Assembly (NCBI RefSeq): GCF_030534315.2
Contig: NZ_CP130558.2
Span: 1 to 64,000 of the forward strand
Source: Thermoanaerobacterium sp. CMT5567-10
GTDB taxonomy: Bacteria > Bacillota > Thermoanaerobacteria > Thermoanaerobacterales > Thermoanaerobacteraceae
Length of the DNA stretch: 64,000 bases
Direction of reading: 5' to 3'
Of the stretch, positions 37,670 through 46,546 are shown one piece after another. The notes under the pieces were generated by a model. It made no database searches, was not told the origin of the DNA, and was given only the letters and a program-made list of their open reading frames with translations. The translations under genes and the position numbers were made by a program. The stretch's first letter is position 1. The number at the start of each line of letters is the position of its first letter.

Positions 37670-38632
37670 ATGTTAAATTTCTTTAAGAAAAATAAAAAAG
37701 AAGATGCTAATTTAGAAAAAGACAAAAAAGGACTATATCAAAAATTAAAAGATGGGTTAACTAGGACAAGAAGTAATTTTACGGCAAAAATTGATGGCAT
37801 TTTGTCTTTAGGAAGGAAAATAGACGACGAATTATTTGAAGAACTAGAAGAAATTTTAATTTTATCTGATGTTGGTGTAATCACGACTGAAAAAATTATA
37901 GATAATATTAAGATTAAAGCAAAGGAACAAAAAATAAAAGAAGCCGATAAGATAAAGGATCTACTTGCAGAAGAAATATACAACATCATGGAAGCTAATG
38001 AAAGACCATTCAATATAACATCTCCTGCTCTGATTTTAATTGTCGGAGTTAATGGTGTAGGTAAAACAACCACAATAGGTAAACTTGCCAATAAATATAA
38101 AAATGAAGGTAAAAAGGTCTTGCTTGTAGCTGCAGATACATTTAGAGCTGCAGCAATAGATCAATTAGAAGTTTGGGCAAGCAGAAATAATTGCGAAATA
38201 ATAAGACATGAAGAAGGCTCTGATCCAGCATCAGTAGTATTTGATGGCATAAAAGCGGCAAAGGCGAGAGGTGCTGACATAATTTTGTGCGATACAGCAG
38301 GAAGGCTCCACAACAAAAAAAATCTCATGGAGGAACTAAAAAAAATATATAGAGTAGCTCAAAGAGAATTTGATAATGCAAATATTGAAACTTTATTAGT
38401 TTTAGATGCTACAACGGGTCAAAATGCGGTACAGCAAGCAAAAATCTTTAAAGAAGCAGTAAATGTAACAGGAATTATTTTGACGAAGCTTGATGGTACA
38501 GCAAAAGGCGGCATTGTAATATCGATAAAATCCGAACTTGATATACCAGTAAGGTTTATTGGCGTAGGAGAGGGAATTGACGACCTTCAAGAATTTGATT
38601 CAGAAAAATTTGTCAGAGCATTGTTTGAATGA
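37670..38632 (+). CDS. ftsY: Signal recognition particle receptor FtsY
   Basis: GTPase receptor that docks the signal recognition particle at the membrane. The 320-residue protein has a short basic-acidic N-terminal part, a helical N domain and the G domain: P-loop GVNGVGKTT (126-134), DTAGRLHNKKNLMEEL, TKLDGTAKGG. I chose ATG 37670; the one at 37661 directly abuts the AAGGA site. Its partner ffh lies 16 kb downstream, on the far side of the transporter island, whereas in relatives ftsY, ylxM and ffh are close together. Confidence 0.96.
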   Translation: MLNFFKKNKKEDANLEKDKKGLYQKLKDGLTRTRSNFTAKIDGILSLGRKIDDELFEELEEILILSDVGVITTEKIIDNIKIKAKEQKIKEADKIKDLLAEEIYNIMEANERPFNITSPALILIVGVNGVGKTTTIGKLANKYKNEGKKVLLVAADTFRAAAIDQLEVWASRNNCEIIRHEEGSDPASVVFDGIKAAKARGADIILCDTAGRLHNKKNLMEELKKIYRVAQREFDNANIETLLVLDATTGQNAVQQAKIFKEAVNVTGIILTKLDGTAKGGIVISIKSELDIPVRFIGVGEGIDDLQEFDSEKFVRALFE

Positions 38633-38652
38633 TCTTATCAAATGAAGGATTA

Positions 38653-38676
38653 TAAGCCGGGTGAAAACCTGGCTTA
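38653..38676 (+). terminator. Hairpin after ftsY
   Basis: TAAGCCGGGT, GAAA tetraloop, ACCTGGCTTA with one G-T pair, 20 bases after the ftsY stop. A T-run is lacking, so termination may be weak. Confidence 0.6.
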
Positions 38677-38677
38677 G

Positions 38678-38884
38678 TTAGTATTATTAGAATGCTTATT
38701 ATATAAGGAAATAATAAATGTTCTTGAAAATATTGATAATAGAAAGGAACTTATAAAAGTTTACGCAAAATTATCTATATTATACCTTGAATATAATGAT
38801 ATAGCGAATTGCGGCCATTATTTAAAAAAGATAGAAAGTATCATGAATAATGAAAATACTGTATTATTTAAAACATCTAATTAA
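38678..38884 (+). pseudogene. Remnant of a helical-repeat protein gene (3' end)
   Basis: An open stretch of 68 codons with no usable start codon and a stop directly upstream. It encodes a helical segment, ELIKVYAKLSILYLEYND then CGHYLKKIESIMNNEN, with the alternating pattern of TPR-like repeats seen at the C-terminus of some helix-turn-helix regulators. I think it is what remains of such a gene. It marks the left edge of the accessory region after ftsY. The rest of the 38885-39023 gap is AT-rich and holds the ECF promoter. Confidence 0.4.
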
Positions 38885-38962
38885 GTTCCTTAAAAGTTAA
38901 ATAAAATTTTCGACAGTATCTCTTTTTTTAAGTTGACATTTTGTATTACATAAATATTTATG

Positions 38963-38988
38963 TGAGACCTTTTTATAATTTTTACGTC
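38963..38988 (+). promoter_or_regulatory. ECF-type promoter in front of the sigma factor gene
   Basis: TGAGAC (38963-38968), 16 bases, CGTC (38985-38988). This is the form of ECF promoters (Bacillus sigma-W and sigma-M use TGAAAC-N16-CGT). The same pattern occurs before the first permease gene at 40814-40839. Autoregulation by the encoded sigma factor is inferred. Confidence 0.7.
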
Positions 38989-39023
38989 TTTTATTATAGA
39001 TGCAGTTTATGTGGGAGGTTAAA

Positions 39024-39545
39024 ATGGTTAAAATGGATTATCCAGATCTTGAATATTTATGCGATAGAACATGGCCGTTATTATTTAAATATGTCTATTA
39101 TAGAGTAAATGATATGGACGATACAAATGATATTGTTCAAGAAACGTATTTAAGAGCAATTAAAAACTTTGGAAACGTGCGGGATAAAAAATCCTTTTTG
39201 CCTTATTTAAAGAGCATTGCTAGGAATATTATGATAGATAAATACAGGGGAAAGAAAATAAGTGATATACATTTTAATGAAATGAATGTAGAGATGCTTT
39301 CTGATGACATAATGTTAGAAGAATATGTTGTAAATCTTGAAGAGAAAGATCGCCTTTATTCTTGCCTATTGTCTTTGCCTGAAAAATACAGGATAGTTAT
39401 AGAACTTCGCATTATAGAAGGTCTCAGCTTAAAAGACTGCGCAAAGATATTGGGCAAGAGTACATCAAGCATAAAAAATATTCAGTATAGAGCAATAATT
39501 AAATTGCGTGAATTGATGAAAAAGGAGGCATTGCGAAATGAATAG
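39024..39545 (+). CDS. ECF-family RNA polymerase sigma factor
   Basis: A 173-residue sigma-70 family protein with only regions 2 and 4. Region 2 has NDIVQETYLRAIKN and FLPYLKSIARNIMIDKYRGK (the -10 binding helix); region 4 has LPEKYRIVIELRIIEGLSL and the helix-turn-helix CAKILGKSTSSIKN. This is the ECF group. The ATG at 39024 follows GGGAGG. Its end overlaps the membrane protein that follows by eight bases, the usual sigma/anti-sigma layout, so the sigma is probably held inactive by that protein until an envelope signal arrives. Confidence 0.92.
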   Translation: MVKMDYPDLEYLCDRTWPLLFKYVYYRVNDMDDTNDIVQETYLRAIKNFGNVRDKKSFLPYLKSIARNIMIDKYRGKKISDIHFNEMNVEMLSDDIMLEEYVVNLEEKDRLYSCLLSLPEKYRIVIELRIIEGLSLKDCAKILGKSTSSIKNIQYRAIIKLRELMKKEALRNE

Positions 39546-40725
39546 TGATGACCTTAATAGGCTTATTGATAAATTAAATATTAACAGTAAATCGGCTTTT
39601 GATGATGAAGAAACGATATCCCTGCTAAAAAATTTAAAAGATTTAAAAGACACGTACTATAAAGACAAAGATGTGATTGAAAGCATCAAAGCTAAAAGAA
39701 GAAGGAAGTCATCGCTTATAGCTGCCACCTTGATATTTTTCACATCAATACAATTATTTAATTTACCTTTAATAGGTACAAAAATCGGAGATGGTACCTT
39801 ATCACCATCTTATAATGTCGTTTATGCAATGCAGAAGACTTATGATAGTGTGAAAACCATAGTACTTGATACAAACATGGTAGAGATAAATATAAAAAAT
39901 AACAAAGTGATAAAAAAGGAGTTCTGGAAAGAAATATATGCAGGGCCATTAAGCTATCGAATGGAGGGGTGTGATCAAATATTGATTGCTGATGGCACTA
40001 AAACACTGAACTATGATAAAAAAGCGAAAAAAGGTGTTTTGAAATGGACTAATCCATTGGCATCACCTGTGTTGGAACTAAAATCGCAAGTGGATGATAT
40101 ATATAAATATGGTAATTATAAGCTGGTTGGTAGTGAAAATTTAGACGGTATCGATACTAATGTAATTAAAGTTGAGACAGAAATAAAAAAAAGTAAAGCG
40201 AAAGTTAGAATAAAAACAGACACATACTGGATTGACAAAAAGACAAATTTTATAGTTAAACATGAAGAACTAAACGGAGATGTCAAAAGAATAGTAACAT
40301 ATAATATAGATTTCAATACACTAGTAAATAAGGATGATTTGAAGCCAAATTTGCCGGAAGATGTATATGTATATAATACTTTTGACAACATGTATATATT
40401 TAACTCAATAGAAGCTGCTAAAAAGGCATCAGATAATGATTTAATTATACCTGATAAACTTCCCACGGGCTTAAAATTCTTCAATGCATGGAAATACAAA
40501 AAAGATCCTAATCCATCTAATCCTTATAATCACTCTATTCAATTGTGCTATTACAATGAAGATTACACTAAAGTAGTATATATAGAAGAGTTTAAAAAAG
40601 GTGATGAAATACTTGTAAAGATTTCTACAAATTTCGTACATGGTGAACTAAAACCTACAATAGATGACTTAAAATCAAAGTACAGAAATATTGATATTAC
40701 TCTGTCAGAGTCGAGTGTTTATTGA
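39538..40725 (+). CDS. Membrane-anchored LolA/RseB-like protein, probable anti-sigma factor
   Basis: A 395-residue protein with a charged cytoplasmic N-terminus (1-54, with a KAKRRRK stop-transfer stretch), one membrane helix (about 55-75) and a large outer domain. The outer part (about 90-270) has the repeated beta-strand pattern of LolA/MucB-RseB-like proteins (YRMEGCDQILIADGTKTL, TDTYWIDKKTNFIVKHEE), followed by a DUF4367-like end (PDKLPTGLKFFNAWKY). The N-terminal tail is the likely sigma-binding part, but no zinc-finger (ZAS) motif is seen. Anti-sigma function rests on layout and topology. Confidence 0.75.
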   Translation: MNSDDLNRLIDKLNINSKSAFDDEETISLLKNLKDLKDTYYKDKDVIESIKAKRRRKSSLIAATLIFFTSIQLFNLPLIGTKIGDGTLSPSYNVVYAMQKTYDSVKTIVLDTNMVEINIKNNKVIKKEFWKEIYAGPLSYRMEGCDQILIADGTKTLNYDKKAKKGVLKWTNPLASPVLELKSQVDDIYKYGNYKLVGSENLDGIDTNVIKVETEIKKSKAKVRIKTDTYWIDKKTNFIVKHEELNGDVKRIVTYNIDFNTLVNKDDLKPNLPEDVYVYNTFDNMYIFNSIEAAKKASDNDLIIPDKLPTGLKFFNAWKYKKDPNPSNPYNHSIQLCYYNEDYTKVVYIEEFKKGDEILVKISTNFVHGELKPTIDDLKSKYRNIDITLSESSVY

Positions 40726-40813
40726 TTAATACTGAAAGGATTTTTTATAAAAATTAGTGCAATTCTATATTTTGCAGCACGGGATTTTGTGGCGAATCAA
40801 TATGGTATATGTG

Positions 40814-40839
40814 TGAGTCATTCTTATGACTTAAACGTC
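40814..40839 (+). promoter_or_regulatory. ECF-type promoter in front of the permease array
   Basis: TGAGTC (40814-40819), 16 bases, CGTC (40836-40839). It has the same spacing and -10 as the promoter before the sigma gene, and both continue TGTGAG at the -35 and CGTCTTT at the -10. It lies 53 bases before the A1 permease start. Confidence 0.68.
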
Positions 40840-40891
40840 TTTATATACAGGAGGTTATGCAGGAACTATATAAAAACAGGGGTTGATAGAA

Positions 40892-43458
40892 ATGAACGTA
40901 TATATACATTTAGCATTAGCATATCTGAAAAAACAAAGAGGAAGGACTATTGCCTTAGTATTAGGTGTCGCTTTGGCAGTAATGCTTGTATTTGGGACTA
41001 ACGTCATATCTGAAAGCCAGAGCAGAAACCAGCTTGCTAATATTTACAAAATGTATGGAACATATCAGGGCATATTTACTAATCTAAATAAAGACTTGAC
41101 TGAGAAAATAAAAAATGATAAAGACGTAAGTAAATCTGCAGTAGCAGCTAATTTAGGAAATCTCGTTACTGATAATGGAATTTCAATGATATTAAATTCA
41201 ACAGACAAAGACTACATAGAAATGAATGGATACACTCTTATAAAAGGACATTTGCCTAATAAGCAAGGAGAAATAGTATTAGAATCACAGGCTTTAAAAA
41301 AGATGGGACTTAAAGAAAAGCTGGGTGAGACAATAAATTTTAAAATCAAAAAGGAAATAAAGATGAAAACGGCCTGAACCAAATATACATGGAAAACAAG
41401 TCGTTCACATTGGTGGGGATATTAGATAAGCCCAAACAATATTATGAGGGGTACTATTCACTGAGAGGATTTACATACTTTAAAGAAGGTGAAAATAATG
41501 TACTGCCTGACAATCTTATAACATATGAGGAAATTGTCAAGCTAAAATCAAATGCAAATCTGTCGGGAAAATTAAATCAGATAAGAGAAAGGTACAATAT
41601 AGGGAGACAGAACTATGAAGTAAATAGCCAGCTAATAGCAGCCCTTAATGATTTTAGTGCTCAAAACACAAATGCTTTCACATATCAGTTTAATATATTG
41701 ATAGTAATTACAGCGATTCTTCTTATATATAACATGTTTAACATATCTTTAATAGACATGATAAAACAAATAGGCATGATGAGGGCTATAGGGTCGTCAA
41801 AGAAACAAGTGAGACTGATAATAGGATTTCAAAGTTTATTTATTCTAATCATTGGATTAGTTCTTGGTCTTCTGATGGGAATTGCATTTTCCTACTTTGG
41901 AATTAAACTGTATAGCTTTGTATCTACCAATATAGATGTATCAGAATCATCAGTATACATAAGCATGAAAAACGTATGGAATGCTGTAAAAGTTGGAGCC
42001 TTAACTGTCATAGTTTCAAGCATAATACCGATATGGATATCAGGCATGATATCACCAATAGAAGCTATGAGAAAGAGCGATAGATCAGGTGGAAAGCAAA
42101 GAAATAGAGGATACCATAAGTTTATAAAAAAGATATCTGGTATAACAGGTGAGATGGCATATAAAAATGTGTGGAGAAATAAGTGGAGGACTATAATAAT
42201 AGTTGTATCAGCAGCAATGGCAGGATATTTATTTATAAATGATATCGCAGTTGTTAATAAGGAAAGTTTAATTAGTGCAATGTCTATTACAATTACCAAC
42301 ATGCAGGATAATGATTTTAAACTATCATTTGGTGCAAATACAGACCCTTATTTTACAGGTTATACAAATGATGATTTAAAAGCCATATCTCAGATAGATG
42401 GAGTAAAAAAAGTAGGGACAAAGGTATCTATGATAGGGTTTTTAGAATCTGAGGTAAATGATTTAGATAATGACTTTAAAAAGTACAATGGAATTTCAAA
42501 TACAAATAAAAATGTGGAAACAACGATAGAAGTAAAAGGCTATGATGATGATCAGTTGCAGGGATTTAAGAAGTATATAGATAAAGGGTACATGTCATCA
42601 CTGAATAATTCATCAGATAAATATCCAAATGCAGTTGTGTATAACTATTATTATGATATTTTAAATAATCATAAGCTCGAAGGAATTAGAAAAGATTTAA
42701 ATGTAGGTGATATCATAACCATAAGGATTCCTGTTGCCAAAGGTGATAAGATAACATATGAAGAGCAAAATGTCAGAGTAGGTGCACTACTAAAACAGGA
42801 ATGGATATTTAGAGGGGATAGTACGCGAGGAAGGTATATGGAGGTAATACTTCCTCAGAAATACTTAATGACCATTTCAGGGAAAAGTACATATGAACAG
42901 ATCAGTGTGCAGTCTAAACCGGGAAAGGATACTTATGTGTATAATAGAATAAACAAGATTTTAGAGAATAAGCCATTTGCAGAAATGGAAAGTAAGCTAA
43001 GCTATATTGAGACATATAAAAACTTTGGTACTCGAAAATTAAAATCCGATTTTTTGATTGTATCACTAATACTGCTAATAGCAGGCATGAATGTATATAA
43101 TACGCTAAAAACCAACTTATTGATACGTACAAATGAGTTTGCCACACTTAGAGCAATAGGCATGACAGCCAAACAGCTTAAAAGCATGATAATAAAAGAA
43201 TCGATTATTTATGGCCTTTTAAGCAGCATAATAGCGGCTTTAATAGGTGGATATAGAGTTTATAGATTTTATGAAATGCTAAATGAAGACTATAGCCATG
43301 GATTTGGTGCTACTCATTTGCCTCAATTTAAATTTCCAGTTATACCAATACTATTGTACAGTGCTATAGTTATAGTTATATGTATATTGTCATCTTATGT
43401 ATCTGCAAAGAAAGTAGAAAAGCTTAATATAGTAGAAGGTCTTAATGTAATTGAATAA
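40892..43458 (+). pseudogene. FtsX/MacB-type permease A1, broken by a one-base frameshift
   Basis: Near copy of the intact A2 permease at 49883-52441. Frame one runs from ATG 40892 and stops at 41377. The rest (from about 41360 to 43458) reads in the next frame. Aligned to A2, one T is missing in GGAAATAAAG (A2 has GGAATATAAAG) near 41356. If repaired, the protein would have about 855 residues with the same layout as A2. It could be a true null allele, a slippage-type switch, or a sequencing error. No second defect is seen: the remaining 689 codons are open, which argues for a very recent event. It has no ATPase gene directly after it. Confidence 0.85.
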
Positions 43459-43551
43459 AAAAGATATGCGATTCAAAGAGTTAATCTTTTATACCGGTTA
43501 TGAACGTTTATCCCTAACATAATAAGAAATTAATAAAATGAGGGGGCAAAA

Positions 43552-46107
43552 ATGAATAAATATCTTTTTAAAGTAATTTCAGCATATATAAAAAAGTATA
43601 GATCAAGATCATTAGCTATTTGTCTTGGCATTATCTTATGTACAGCATTAATAGTAGGAGTTGGAACTCTAGCTGATAGTGCCAAGCATGCTAATGTAAC
43701 TAAAACAAAATATGAAAGCGGAATCTACCATGTTAGGTATAATATCGATATAGATGAATCAAAACTCAAAATGATAAAAAATGAACCGAATGTTGAAAAA
43801 GTTGGCATCTCTTCATATTACGATTCTACTGTACCTGATGGGCGAATAATTCTAAATATAATAAAGGCAAATAAAGATTATGTACAGTTAACTAATTCTA
43901 AGGTAATAAAAGGAAGGTTTCCGGTAAAAGATGATGAAATAGCTATAGAAGAATGGGTTTTAAAAAACATGGGGGTAAATCCGGAGCCAGGTACTAAGAT
44001 TAATTTCAATTTATATGGAAAAAAGACTAACGAAACATACATTTTAACCGGGATTTTACAAGACAGGCCACGGTTAAAATCATCAGGGCAGATGGAAGCC
44101 ATCCTTAATCTAAATGAAAATGATTCTTATAAAGATGCACAAGTTTATGTAAAGTTTGATGAAAATACTGGCATAAATAAAGATATACAAAACATAACCG
44201 AGCACTTGAAAATAGATAATAAATATGTTAGAAAAAACAATATGCTTTTGGAATCATTAGGAAGCAGCAAAAAAATAGATCCTACTTTTTTATTGATATC
44301 ACTTGTTGCAGGGGTAGTATCATTAATAGTAATTTTAGGCATTTTCAATATAGCCATATTACAAAGGCTATCTGAATATGGAATAATGAGGGCAGTTGGA
44401 GCAGGTTCCTTACAAATTTTGATGCTGCTTTTTTATGAATTATTAACCTTACTATTTATTAGCACACCAATCGGAATTGTGGGTGGTCTTGCGGGAGCGA
44501 AACTTTTAAGTTCAATAGCAGGAAATCTATTCACAGAAGGAAAAGTCGACATAAAAAATATAGTTCTATCTCCGAGAGTTTTCTTGATGTCCATAATAAT
44601 TAACCTTATTTCTATAATTATAGTTACTTTGGTTACATATAGAAGCGTAAAAAGGCTAACGCTTATTGACTCAATAAGAAAAAATTTAAACACGGATATA
44701 AAATACAAAAAAGTATTAATTAAGACAGATTTCTTATATAGAATTCTACCATTTTCAAAATATATTTCATTTAGAAACATCTTTAGAAATAAAAAAAGTT
44801 TCTATATGATAATTCTATCTATGTGCTTGGGGAGCACTATATTCATAGTATCAAATTTTTATGCAGAGCTTACAGCAGCTCAAATAAATAAAGAGGCCGA
44901 AACATCAAAGATAAATACCGATTATAAAATAGAAATAATACCCGGTACAAATTTATCAGTGGGTATTCCCCTTGAAGACATCCAAGAAATAAAAAACTTA
45001 GAAGGTGTAGAAGAAGTTAAAACAATACAGCCGATATACGGGAGAATGAAACTGAAAAAAGAAAATATAGCTGAGCCTTTATATTTTGAACAGATAAATG
45101 ACTCTCCTTATTTTAAAGAAGTACTTAATGGCCTGCTTGTTAAAGAACCAAATAGTGACGAGTACATATTGAAAAATGATATTTATGGATATGATGATAA
45201 GCTTCTTAAAGAGATGAAAAAATATGTAAAAGAAGGACAGATAGACATAGAAAAAATGAAAAAGGAAAAAATTGCTATCATTGCTATACCTCATCCAATG
45301 AACACTAAACATTTAAGTCCTAATGTGGTGAATTTAAAAGTTGGAGACAAGATAACGGAAAGTTTTAGAAAAGATGGGGATACAGGAGAAGAATTTTTTA
45401 GAATGGAAGATGCAAATGCACAATTTAAAGAGGAAGAATTTACTGTAGGAGCAATAGTAGAAAAATTAATAGATTCTTCCGATTATTATGCAGGCAATAA
45501 TAGTGTTCAAGTTGTCATATCTAACGATATTTTACAGAAAATAAGCGGATTTAAAAATTACAGACTCATTGATATAAATGTAAAACCAGGTTATAACAGT
45601 GAAAAATTGTACAATCAGATTTTAAAAATTGCTAAAAGAACACAAGGAGCGACAGTTTTAAATCTAAGCAATGAAAAGCAGAAGATAAAGGCATTTGCGA
45701 CAAATCAGCTTATATTTATCAATACCATAGTAATAGTACTATTTGCCATAAGCTTCTTAAATATAATCAATAATGTAAGTTACAGTTTAATATCGAGAGT
45801 AAATGAGTTTGGCATGATAAGAGCCGTTGGCATTACAAACAAAGAATTCAGAAAGATGATAACATTTGAAGGTATGACATATGGAATATTTTCAAGTATT
45901 TTGTCTGTGATATTTGGACTGACTGGACAGGTAATATTATTTAAATACTTAGGTCCAAATTTAATCACTCCAAAATTTACAATTGATTGGAAAATATATC
46001 TTTTCATCATAATAGTAAATATCCTTTTAGGATTTTCAGCTACATTTATTGTATCAAGAAGGGTTAAGCGTATGAGTATAGTAGAATCTATCAGCACAAT
46101 AAATTAG
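43552..46107 (+). CDS. FtsX/MacB-type ABC permease B1
   Basis: An 851-residue permease with an N-terminal membrane helix (about 20-42), an outer domain, a three-helix FtsX block (about 242-375), a second single helix (about 418-440), a second outer domain, and a C-terminal three-helix block (about 715-845) with FGMIRAVGITNKEFRKMI. This is the two-FtsX-domain type used by MacB-like and peptide-sensing transporters that pull on or move envelope substrates rather than lipids across. The outer domains and helix blocks match B2 at 46547 at a moderate level and the A permeases only weakly. The gene looks intact, but its own ATPase gene downstream is gutted. Confidence 0.87.
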   Translation: MNKYLFKVISAYIKKYRSRSLAICLGIILCTALIVGVGTLADSAKHANVTKTKYESGIYHVRYNIDIDESKLKMIKNEPNVEKVGISSYYDSTVPDGRIILNIIKANKDYVQLTNSKVIKGRFPVKDDEIAIEEWVLKNMGVNPEPGTKINFNLYGKKTNETYILTGILQDRPRLKSSGQMEAILNLNENDSYKDAQVYVKFDENTGINKDIQNITEHLKIDNKYVRKNNMLLESLGSSKKIDPTFLLISLVAGVVSLIVILGIFNIAILQRLSEYGIMRAVGAGSLQILMLLFYELLTLLFISTPIGIVGGLAGAKLLSSIAGNLFTEGKVDIKNIVLSPRVFLMSIIINLISIIIVTLVTYRSVKRLTLIDSIRKNLNTDIKYKKVLIKTDFLYRILPFSKYISFRNIFRNKKSFYMIILSMCLGSTIFIVSNFYAELTAAQINKEAETSKINTDYKIEIIPGTNLSVGIPLEDIQEIKNLEGVEEVKTIQPIYGRMKLKKENIAEPLYFEQINDSPYFKEVLNGLLVKEPNSDEYILKNDIYGYDDKLLKEMKKYVKEGQIDIEKMKKEKIAIIAIPHPMNTKHLSPNVVNLKVGDKITESFRKDGDTGEEFFRMEDANAQFKEEEFTVGAIVEKLIDSSDYYAGNNSVQVVISNDILQKISGFKNYRLIDINVKPGYNSEKLYNQILKIAKRTQGATVLNLSNEKQKIKAFATNQLIFINTIVIVLFAISFLNIINNVSYSLISRVNEFGMIRAVGITNKEFRKMITFEGMTYGIFSSILSVIFGLTGQVILFKYLGPNLITPKFTIDWKIYLFIIIVNILLGFSATFIVSRRVKRMSIVESISTIN

Positions 46108-46210
46108 GAGAGGAGCATTTATATATGGTTATATTAAAAACGATAAATTTAAACAAAGTTTACGGAAGGGGTGAAAATAAAGTACATGCGCTAAAAGATA
46201 TAAACATAAA
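46063..46210 (+). repeat. Direct repeat, left copy: tail of B1 plus start of the ATPase gene
   Basis: From GTTAAGCG at 46063 through the B1 stop and into the first 28 codons of the ATPase gene, this stretch matches 49121-49270 closely (a few substitutions and one inserted base in the leader). It ends where the ATPase deletion begins. Confidence 0.85.
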
Positions 46211-46388
46211 GTATTTAGCAGATAAACCCACGGGGAATTTAGACACAAAAACGACAGGTGAAGTAATGAACCTGATAAAAAATTCTATTAAAAAATATAA
46301 TCAGACACTTGTATTGATAACACATAATGAAAATATAGCACAAAGTGCAGACAGAATATTATCTATCGTTGACGGAGAAATACGATAA
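46125..46388 (+). pseudogene. ABC ATPase with a 133-codon internal deletion
   Basis: The frame encodes 87 residues. The first 29 match the start of the intact ATPase at 49184 (MVILKTINLNKVYG). It then jumps to YLADKPTGNLDTKTTG, matching residues 164 onward. Walker A, Q-loop and the SGGQ signature are all lost, and the catalytic Glu of the Walker B region is Lys (DK for DE). It cannot bind or split ATP. The deletion is in frame (399 bases), so the stub may still be made. It follows B1, which must then borrow another ATPase or be idle. Confidence 0.88.
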
Positions 46389-46488
46389 AGATAATAATGG
46401 CGAGAATGGACATGGAACTTCTTGCGCATCAACTATAAAGAGAGAATTTAATGATGTTGAAATATTTGTGGTAAAAGTATTAGGCAAG
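46381..46488 (+). pseudogene. Fragment of a subtilisin-like (S8) protease gene
   Basis: Reading from 46381, the frame gives YDKDNNGENGHGTSCASTI, the His active-site block of subtilases (DxNGHGTxxA), then NDVEIFVVKVLGK, the next conserved strand. Asp and Ser blocks are missing, and the frame then runs into unrelated sequence up to the B2 start. It begins inside the end of the truncated ATPase gene, right where that gene stops matching its intact copy. It looks like a deletion joint between a lost protease gene and the ATPase gene. Confidence 0.6.
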
Positions 46489-46546
46489 ATGCAAGAACAA
46501 ATAGACAAATATTTAAGGGTGCATTTAGTTAGGAGGCATATAATAC

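Noticed and set aside
40789-41001. A 70-codon frame starting with GTG just before permease A1
   Set aside because: It overlaps the ECF promoter and the first codons of A1 in another frame, with no ribosome site of its own.
43459-43551. A further ECF promoter before permease B1
   Set aside because: TGAACG near 43500 has no CGTC at 16 bases; only a weak A/T hairpin is present in this gap.
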